From contig CAMVNL010000177.1 in assembly GCA_947168785.1 (NCBI GenBank), forward strand, positions 1 to 5,736: 5,736 nucleotides of DNA. The letters are read 5' to 3'. The notes beneath the pieces were generated by a model that worked only from the letters and a program-made list of their open reading frames with translations, was not told the DNA's origin and ran no database searches. Every line of letters starts with the position of its first letter. The first letter of the stretch is position 1. This DNA is from an uncultured Clostridia bacterium. GTDB taxonomy: Bacteria; Bacillota; Clostridia; Oscillospirales; Acutalibacteraceae. This document shows positions 1-4,383 of the stretch, in pieces. Both the position numbers and the translations under genes were made by a program.

Positions 1-185
1 TATTGCGGCGTTTAGACAAGCAGAAATCTTCAAGTATTAATTGGTGGAGCAGTATAATCCGCCGACTTCCGTTTCAAAAAAATGCGGCGGTATGGTGTCT
101 GGCGGTTTTTGATCTGCTTTGCCTGATTGGCTCCGGGGTTCTCATCTTTTGGATGGAGATCAGGGAGAATATCATCTTTTTGTAA
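1..185 (+). CDS. Possible C-terminal tail of an upstream membrane protein (partial)
   Basis: The frame is open from the window edge to a TAA at 183-185, giving about 60 residues. They contain a basic stretch (IIRRLPFQKN) followed by a hydrophobic segment of about 21 residues (AVWCLAVFDLLCLIGSGVLIF) and a short tail ending IIFL. This would fit the last membrane helix of a protein that begins outside the window. The stop lies 33 bases before the next gene, as expected in an operon. Against it, third codon positions in the first half are less G/C-rich than in the neighbouring genes, no ribosome site is visible for an internal start, and a consensus-like TATAAT sits inside it. I do not recognise a family. 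It could equally be non-coding leader DNA. Confidence 0.3.
   Translation, partial: LRRLDKQKSSSINWWSSIIRRLPFQKNAAVWCLAVFDLLCLIGSGVLIFWMEIRENIIFL
53..58 (+). promoter_or_regulatory. Possible -10 box upstream of the TMEM43/Tim44 operon
   Basis: A perfect TATAAT stands at 53-58 in otherwise GC-rich DNA, about 160 bases before the GTG start at 219. The matching -35 region (around 29-35, CTTCAAGT) is poor and there is no TG extension, so this is only a candidate. If used, transcription would start near 65 and give a leader of about 150 bases. Confidence 0.25.
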
Positions 186-204
186 CAGAAAGTCTGCGTC
201 AGCG

Positions 205-211
205 AAAGGAG
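205..211 (+). promoter_or_regulatory. Ribosome binding site fixing the GTG start at 219
   Basis: AAAGGAG lies seven bases before the GTG at 219-221. This favours that GTG, followed by Lys-Lys-Phe-Phe and a hydrophobic helix, over the in-frame ATG at 237, which would cut into the signal-anchor. Confidence 0.7.
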
Positions 212-218
212 CGATCGT

Positions 219-1121
219 GTGAAAAAATTTTTCGGCATGATCCCCACCGCCAGCATCGTGCTGGCCATCGTCACCGTCATGTTCGCGGTGTGGGGCGTGT
301 ATCAGAACAATCTCTATAAGCGCGTGTGCGAGACCTTTGACGGCGCCGCCCAATTGGAGGCGGACGCCCTGACCCCGGCGCAGATGAACGCGCTTAACGG
401 GCAGCTTGTCTGCCTGAAGGGAAAGCTCACCCTGCAAAACGCGCCGAAGGATCCCATGACGGGCTTCACCCTGCCGGACGCGCTGGTGCTGGTCCGCAAG
501 ACGGAGATGTACCAGTATTCTCTTTCCGGCGACGAGGTGGTCACGGGATTTTACGAAGGCCAACAGGCGAATATCGTCGGCAAGAACGATGAATCCTATG
601 AAAACCCGGTCTTCCCGGAGGGTTTTTATTCCTTGATGCTGCTGGCGGACGTCTCCGTCGGCCCCGTCAAACTGGCGGACGATTTTATTTATACCTTTAC
701 AAACGGCTATCCCTATCTGGAGGATACGGAGGGCTTTGTGGAGGCTGCGCCGGGACAAAGCTTTGGAAACGCCCGAGGGCTGGCGCGGGGGGGCGGCTGC
801 GACGTCAGGGGCGACCCGGAAAATCCGAAGCTCGGCGATCTGCGCATCCGCTATGAGTATATCCCCTTGTCGCAGCATGACGGCAGCCTGTTCTTCTTCG
901 GCAGGCTGTCCGGCGGCGTGCTGGGGGCGGACGACACAGCCAACAACGTATTTATGACGGACGGCTGCGACACCTTCGAACAGGTACGGGAGAAGATCCC
1001 CGGCAGCCGCAAACAGGATGCTGCCGGGCTGAACCTGATCGTCGCGCTCGCCGCCGCGGCGGCCGTTATCGTGTTTGTGGCGGTCACCGTAAGGAACAGA
1101 AAGAGAGGCGCGGGAAAATGA
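219..1121 (+). CDS. TMEM43-family membrane protein
   Basis: The 300-residue product has one helix near each end: residues 7-28 (signal-anchor) and about 271-291, followed by a basic tail (RNRKRGAGK). The roughly 240 residues between them should lie outside the cytoplasm. What I see that recalls the TMEM43 (LUMA, DUF1625) family is a GQLVCLKGKLT segment at 61-71, an R-K-T-E-M-Y-Q-Y motif at 93-100, an ENP at 128-130, and a GDPENPKLGDLRIRYEY block at 198-214; the family has similar VRxxEMYQW and GDxRxxF motifs. Human TMEM43 has four membrane helices, so this form is simpler. The function of the bacterial members is not known to me. The stop overlaps the next start (ATGA, 1118-1121), implying translational coupling with the Tim44-like gene. 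A run of seven G at 787-793 keeps the frame. The family call rests on motif recall, not on a search. Confidence 0.72.
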   Translation: MKKFFGMIPTASIVLAIVTVMFAVWGVYQNNLYKRVCETFDGAAQLEADALTPAQMNALNGQLVCLKGKLTLQNAPKDPMTGFTLPDALVLVRKTEMYQYSLSGDEVVTGFYEGQQANIVGKNDESYENPVFPEGFYSLMLLADVSVGPVKLADDFIYTFTNGYPYLEDTEGFVEAAPGQSFGNARGLARGGGCDVRGDPENPKLGDLRIRYEYIPLSQHDGSLFFFGRLSGGVLGADDTANNVFMTDGCDTFEQVREKIPGSRKQDAAGLNLIVALAAAAAVIVFVAVTVRNRKRGAGK

Positions 1122-2251
1122 AAGCAATGAAAAAAACGGCCCTTGCGCTGTGCGCCCTGCTGCTGTTGTTCGCGCTGGCCCCCTTTGCGCCGGCGGATTT
1201 CGGCGATTACGGCGGCGATTCGGATTACGGCGGCTACGACAGCTACGATTCGTACGACTCCTATGATTCCTATGATTATGATGACGACGACGATTCCTAC
1301 GGCTGGTTCGGCGGCAGCGACAGCTACGGCGGCTCAAGCCCCCGAAAAGACTATTATTATCACTTTACCTCCTATCCCGACGACGCGGTCTATTACGGCA
1401 CCGTGAAGCTGGCGGATCACGCCGGCAATTCGGTGGAAGCGGCCTATCTGACGTCCTCCGCGCTGTTTCCGGAAGAGGACGACGACGACGGCGTCACGCT
1501 GGTGGGCGGCATCTTCTTCTGTTGTATCGTCGCCATCATCGTGGTGATCGTCGTGCGCAGGAAGCGCGGCGGCGGATCGGGCTTCCGGGGCGGCCGTCCC
1601 GGCGGATCGGCCACAAGAAGCACCCCCATCCGGTCCATGGCGCCCGGCGCGCAGCCTACGCCCCAGAGCCAACTGAAGCATCTCAACGAATACTACCGGC
1701 TGGACCCCAACTTCTCAGAAGCGGAGCTGTGTGAAAAGATCTCCAACCGGTACGTGAAATTCCAGAACGCCTGGCAGGATAAAAATCTGGAGGAGCTGCG
1801 CCCTTACCTGACGGACGCCTTCTACGCCCAGATGGACCGCCAGCTGGACAACTACCGCCGCAACCGGCAGACCAACCGGATCGAACGGATCGCGGTGCTG
1901 GGCGTGACGCTGCAGGGCTGGCAGCAGCGGGGCGGCGAGGATATCATGGTGGCAAGGCTGCGCACCCGCATCGTGGATTACGTCACCGACGACGCTTCGG
2001 GGCGGATCGTCCGCGGCAGCAACACGGCGGAAAAATTCATGGAATATGAATGGACGCTGACCCGTAAGACGGGCGTGCAGACCGGCGTCAACGACGGCGT
2101 ACGGGTGCAGAACTGCCCCAACTGCGGCGGCGTGGTCAATATCAACCGCACGGCCCGGTGCCCCTACTGCGACAGCATCATCACCGTGGAGGCCACCGAT
2201 TGGGCGGTCAGCGGCATCAAGGGCATTTCACAGCATACCGCTGGCAGATAA
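1118..2251 (+). CDS. Tim44-like domain membrane protein with zinc ribbon
   Basis: The 377-residue product has, in order: a signal peptide (1-26, ending near APFAPA); an acidic Asp/Tyr/Ser/Gly-rich segment (28-77) with DSY repeats; a short ectodomain to about 125; one membrane helix (127-146); a basic Gly/Arg linker (RRKRGGGSG onward, 147-163); a Tim44-like domain (about 188-325, with NEYYRLDPNFSE, then helices and KNLEELRPYLTDAFYAQM); and a zinc ribbon C333-x2-C336-x11-C348-x2-C351. The basic residues after the helix place the Tim44-like domain and the ribbon in the cytoplasm. Mitochondrial Tim44 tethers Hsp70 to the import channel, and bacterial relatives are mostly uncharacterised; any protein-binding role here is inference. 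The start at 1118 has GAGAGG at 1103-1108, nine bases upstream; the ATG at 1127 is too far from it. The gene ends in TAA just before a strong terminator. Confidence 0.8.
   Translation: MKAMKKTALALCALLLLFALAPFAPADFGDYGGDSDYGGYDSYDSYDSYDSYDYDDDDDSYGWFGGSDSYGGSSPRKDYYYHFTSYPDDAVYYGTVKLADHAGNSVEAAYLTSSALFPEEDDDDGVTLVGGIFFCCIVAIIVVIVVRRKRGGGSGFRGGRPGGSATRSTPIRSMAPGAQPTPQSQLKHLNEYYRLDPNFSEAELCEKISNRYVKFQNAWQDKNLEELRPYLTDAFYAQMDRQLDNYRRNRQTNRIERIAVLGVTLQGWQQRGGEDIMVARLRTRIVDYVTDDASGRIVRGSNTAEKFMEYEWTLTRKTGVQTGVNDGVRVQNCPNCGGVVNINRTARCPYCDSIITVEATDWAVSGIKGISQHTAGR
1235..1297 (+). repeat. Short in-frame TAY-GAY-TCN repeat (Tyr-Asp-Ser)
   Basis: A 9-base unit coding Tyr-Asp-Ser is repeated about four times and runs into a GAT/GAC tract coding Asp-rich sequence (residues 40-60 of the Tim44-like protein). 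The copies use different synonymous codons (TACGAT, TACGAC, TATGAT), so the protein pattern is kept better than the DNA pattern. The product is a strongly acidic, probably disordered extracellular stretch. Confidence 0.8.
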
Positions 2252-2282
2252 GTATTTTGAAGATCGATCCCAATCGATCGAA

Positions 2283-2315
2283 CGGCCCCGGGCAGCGCGT
2301 CCGGGGCCGGTTTTT
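2283..2315 (+). terminator. Intrinsic terminator of the TMEM43/Tim44 operon
   Basis: A perfect 9-bp G/C stem (CGGCCCCGG at 2283-2291, CCGGGGCCG at 2301-2309) with a 9-base loop is followed by G and five T (2311-2315). It begins 31 bases after the TAA. A separate 7-bp inverted repeat (GATCGAT 2262-2268, ATCGATC 2273-2279, loop of four) lies between the stop and the terminator. Confidence 0.9.
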
Positions 2316-2359
2316 CGTTCTTTACGGATGACGGTGGCGCGGAATTGCCAATCGGCGGT

Positions 2360-2416
2360 TGGGCGAGGCGATTGAATGCGGAATTCGGAATGAGGAATTT
2401 TGGAAATCCTCGCCCA
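2360..2416. repeat. GGAAT heptad array flanked by 9-bp inverted arms
   Basis: TGGGCGAGG at 2360-2368 is exactly inverted as CCTCGCCCA at 2408-2416. Between them a GGAAT-like word recurs every seven bases: TGAAT at 2373, then GGAAT at 2380, 2387 and 2394, followed by GGAAA at 2402. No gene covers this. It looks like an intergenic repeat element; its class is unknown to me. Confidence 0.6.
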
Positions 2417-2425
2417 CGGTTCTGT

Positions 2426-2472
2426 CGGTGCTTCTGCTTGACGGCAGAGGTCTTCACCGGAGTAAACCCGGT
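2426..2472. other. Cluster of small nested hairpins beside the REP-like pair
   Basis: CGGTG (2426-2430) can pair with CACCG (2455-2459), enclosing TCTGC (2433-2437) with GCAGA (2444-2448) around a six-base loop. ACCGG (2456-2460) and CCGGT (2468-2472) form an alternative hairpin that runs into the left REP-like unit. The stems are short, so this may be part of a larger repeat element rather than a structured RNA. Confidence 0.35.
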
Positions 2473-2623
2473 AGCGCGGCACCTCAGTGCCGCTCATGAC
2501 ATAAACAATCTTTTTTTATCAACCGGAAAAGAAGGTATTGTCTGAAAAAAACGGATCAACGAATTGTTTCATGTTGCTGAATGTTGCTTTGGTAAATAGC
2601 GGCACTGAGGTGCCGCGCTACCG
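2469..2623. repeat. Inverted pair of REP-like hairpin units (BIME/MITE-like)
   Basis: A 26-base sequence at 2469-2494 is repeated without mismatch in inverted orientation at 2598-2623. Each unit starts with GTAG (2471-2474 on plus; CTAC at 2618-2621, so GTAG on minus) and then folds by itself: GCGGCAC, loop CTCA, GTGCCGC (2476-2493 in the left copy). The 103-base core is AT-rich (about 33 G or C by hand count) and holds a tandem ATGTTGCT at 2571 and 2581. A GTAG head beside a GC-rich imperfect palindrome, arranged as an inverted pair, is the known layout of REP sequences moved by RAYT (Y1-type) transposases. No RAYT gene is in the window and I see no clear target duplication, so a MITE is the alternative. 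Confidence 0.75.
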
Positions 2624-2650
2624 ATATTGCCCCGGCGAATCCGCCTTTTA

Positions 2651-2687
2651 TCGAAAAAAACGCTCCCCGGACCGGCGTCCGGGGAGC
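2651..2687 (-). terminator. Intrinsic terminator of the dockerin-protein gene
   Basis: A perfect 11-bp stem (GCTCCCCGGAC at 2662-2672, its complement at 2677-2687) with a four-base loop is followed on the minus strand by G and seven T (the A run at 2654-2660). It lies about 62 bases after the TGA at 2750. The plus strand lacks a T tract after this hairpin, so it should act on minus-strand transcripts only. Confidence 0.92.
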
Positions 2688-2749
2688 TTGTCGTTGCGGT
2701 CGTTTACCGCGATATTTGTTTTGTTTCGGCTTGCAGTCGCCTTCCGGGA

Positions 2750-4240
2750 TCAGTCGAAATGCTCGTCAAAGAAGTAGAAGGTGTTGAGATCGGTCCTGAT
2801 CTTGAAGCTGATGTCGCCGGTGGTGCCGCTGGCCAGCTTCAGCACAGCGGGCAGGTCGTCTTTGTCCATGCCGCTGATGTCGATGCTCATGGTCTGTGCG
2901 ATATCCATGGTGATCTTATAGGTGGCGGCGATGGGGCTGAAGGTCTCCGGCTCAAAATAATAGGTGACTGTCATGTTGGAGACGCTGTCGGCGTCGGTTT
3001 TGAGGAAGTCCTCATTCATCCCGGAGAACTGAAGCATGGCGGTGCTGATCAGCGAGCCGTACTGGGAGGAGATCCTGCCGATGGCGTCCACGCCTCCCTG
3101 ATCCGCCAGCTTGGAATAGGTTTCCGGCTTGAGGGTGACGGTCACCTTCAGTACGTCGCCGAAATCCTTCGCCTTGATGGCGGTGAGATCGGAGGAACGG
3201 CTGCCGACGGAAACGGTATCCGGCAGGTTTTTAAGGAAGTCCACGCCGCTGACGGTCTCGGTTTTGACGGTGGCGTCATTATCCGTCAGCAGACTGACCT
3301 TGTCGGAGTCGATGATCTCGAAGGTTTTGCTGTTGACTTCCATCTTTTCGCTGAGGACCGTATATTCCGTTTCGTTGTTGTCGTTGTTTTTGAATTCCTC
3401 GTCAAACATCGGCTTGAGCAGCAACATCACGCCGGTGAATTTGGGGTTGTCGATGGCGGTATCCGTCTGAGAGAAATAGGTGAAGGTGTGGGGATCCTGC
3501 TTCAGCGGGTTGACAAGGTCGTTAAAGGAGGGGGTCCTGACCTCGCCGCAGCGGGTGCAGACGACGCCGTTTTCCACATTGATGGCTTTTGCGTTGTAGT
3601 CGTGCATCACGGCCTCAGAAAGGGTCTCGCCGCAGCGGGCGCAGACCTGGGCGGGCTCGCAGACCTCTTTGCTCTCCGCGGGAACAGCCATGGGATCGTG
3701 GCCGAGGGCGGGGACGGTTTCCTGTGCGGTGAAGATCTCGCCGCAGACCTCGCAGTGTTTGCCTTCCGTCAGACCGTCTTCGGTACAGGTGGCGGCCACG
3801 GCTTCGTCGGTCGCCTCTTTGTGCCCGGTGGCGGGCACGACCTCCTGCGGCTCAAACGTCGTGCCGCAGATGATGCAGAACAGACCGTCCGTCAGACCGT
3901 CTTCGGTGCAGGTGGCGTCCTTCCCGACGCCCTTGAGCAGCTCGTGGACAGGGAATTTGTCAAGGCCGACCGACAGCCGCAGCACGGAGCGCGCGTCGGC
4001 GGAAGAGATCTTGCCGTCCTGATCGATGTCGCACTTATACAGCGCGTCTTCCGGATACTGTTCCAGCCCGACGGACTGGCGCAGAACGAGACGGGCGTCG
4101 GCCGAGGTGACCTTTCCGTCGTCATCCATATCGCCCCAGTAAGGACAGGACTCGTCGGCGGGCGCCTCCGCGAAAACGCAGGGCAGTGAGAGGGTGGCGA
4201 GCATCGCTATGGCAAGCAGCAGCGCTATGATTTTTTTCAT
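2750..4240 (-). CDS. Secreted dockerin / Cys-His repeat protein, complete
   Basis: The 496-residue product starts with a signal peptide (MKKIIALLLAIAML, cleavage likely after VFA, residue 24). A type I dockerin follows, with two Ca-binding repeats at 36-60 and 70-94 (D37, D39, D41, D48 and D71, D73, D75, D82, each followed by a VLR-SVGL helix). Then come two full Cys/His repeats (109-140 and 150-181, C-x10-C-x2-C-x14-H), a degenerate one (191-215) and a last CTRC (228-231). Residues 237-496 form a long domain starting PSFNDLVN that I do not recognise; it is shared with the product of 4384-5736. There is no LPXTG signal or C-terminal helix, so anchoring, if any, would be through the dockerin binding a cohesin on another protein (family knowledge). 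The ATG at 4240 is chosen over a TTG at 4246 because GGAGGT then sits nine bases away. The function is unknown. Confidence 0.88.
   Translation of the reverse strand: MKKIIALLLAIAMLATLSLPCVFAEAPADESCPYWGDMDDDGKVTSADARLVLRQSVGLEQYPEDALYKCDIDQDGKISSADARSVLRLSVGLDKFPVHELLKGVGKDATCTEDGLTDGLFCIICGTTFEPQEVVPATGHKEATDEAVAATCTEDGLTEGKHCEVCGEIFTAQETVPALGHDPMAVPAESKEVCEPAQVCARCGETLSEAVMHDYNAKAINVENGVVCTRCGEVRTPSFNDLVNPLKQDPHTFTYFSQTDTAIDNPKFTGVMLLLKPMFDEEFKNNDNNETEYTVLSEKMEVNSKTFEIIDSDKVSLLTDNDATVKTETVSGVDFLKNLPDTVSVGSRSSDLTAIKAKDFGDVLKVTVTLKPETYSKLADQGGVDAIGRISSQYGSLISTAMLQFSGMNEDFLKTDADSVSNMTVTYYFEPETFSPIAATYKITMDIAQTMSIDISGMDKDDLPAVLKLASGTTGDISFKIRTDLNTFYFFDEHFD
3548..3916 (-). repeat. Cys/His repeats in the dockerin protein
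   Basis: Two units 41 codons apart (first Cys at 3910 and 3787) share ATCTEDGLT-G--C--CG and end V-PA-GH. Their DNA is also close: GTCAGACCGTCTTCGGT recurs on the plus strand in both, which suggests fairly recent duplication or gene conversion. A degenerate unit and a lone CTRC follow toward the C-terminus. Confidence 0.85.
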
Positions 4241-4249
4241 CAGCAAAAA

Positions 4250-4255
4250 ACCTCC
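4250..4255 (-). promoter_or_regulatory. Ribosome binding site for the ATG at 4240
   Basis: GGAGGT on the minus strand (4255 down to 4250) is nine bases from ATG at 4240 but only three from the alternative TTG at 4246, which settles the start. Confidence 0.85.
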
Positions 4256-4284
4256 GGTACAATAATAATCACATGATCATTTTT

Positions 4285-4313
4285 AATGTAACATAAAACA
4301 GATAAAAATTCAA
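4285..4313 (-). promoter_or_regulatory. Extended -10 promoter of the dockerin-protein gene
   Basis: On the minus strand TTGAAT (4313-4308) is followed after 17 bases by TACATT (4290-4285), with TG one base upstream of the -10 (4293-4292). This fits a sigma-A promoter with an extended -10, in an AT-rich stretch between two GC-rich genes. Transcription would begin near 4278, inside a small palindrome ATGATCAT (4273-4280), leaving a leader of about 38 bases. The palindrome could be a control site, but eight bases alone is weak evidence. Confidence 0.65.
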
Positions 4314-4383
4314 CTGTTGTTTCTGAAAAATAGGGGTAAGGCGTCCGGTTTGTGACAGCGCCCCGGGATTTTGTCGTTTCCGC

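Larger units (their letters stand above)
2252..2749. other. Convergent intergenic region without a supported gene
   Basis: About 500 bases separate the two converging genes. Small open frames here run through the inverted repeats and terminators and resemble no protein, so none is called. The content is instead two terminators, the GGAAT array, the hairpin cluster and the REP-like pair. The stretch 2688-2749, just after the minus-strand stop, holds nothing I can name. Confidence 0.7.

Noticed and set aside
787..793. Run of seven G in the TMEM43-like gene as a possible frameshift
   Set aside because: The family-like GDPENPKLGDLRI block follows in the same frame, so the reading frame is intact.
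30..1337. Long minus-strand open frame (435 codons) opposite the TMEM43/Tim44 operon
   Set aside because: Its translation is Arg/His-rich and low in complexity at its start, with no domain. It lies antisense to two well-supported genes and arises from their G/C-rich third positions.
2345..2777. Small open frames on both strands in the convergent intergenic region
   Set aside because: They cross inverted repeats and terminators, lack ribosome sites, and their translations resemble no protein.
2627..4189. Long plus-strand open frame (520 codons) opposite the dockerin protein
   Set aside because: It is a Gly/Val/Asp-rich mirror of the dockerin gene, runs through the minus-strand terminator, and has no ribosome site or known motif.
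4321..4365. Possible terminator after the upstream paralogue on the minus strand
   Set aside because: Only a bulged 6-bp stem can be drawn, and the T-rich stretch lies several bases beyond it. Too weak to call, so read-through into the next gene remains possible.
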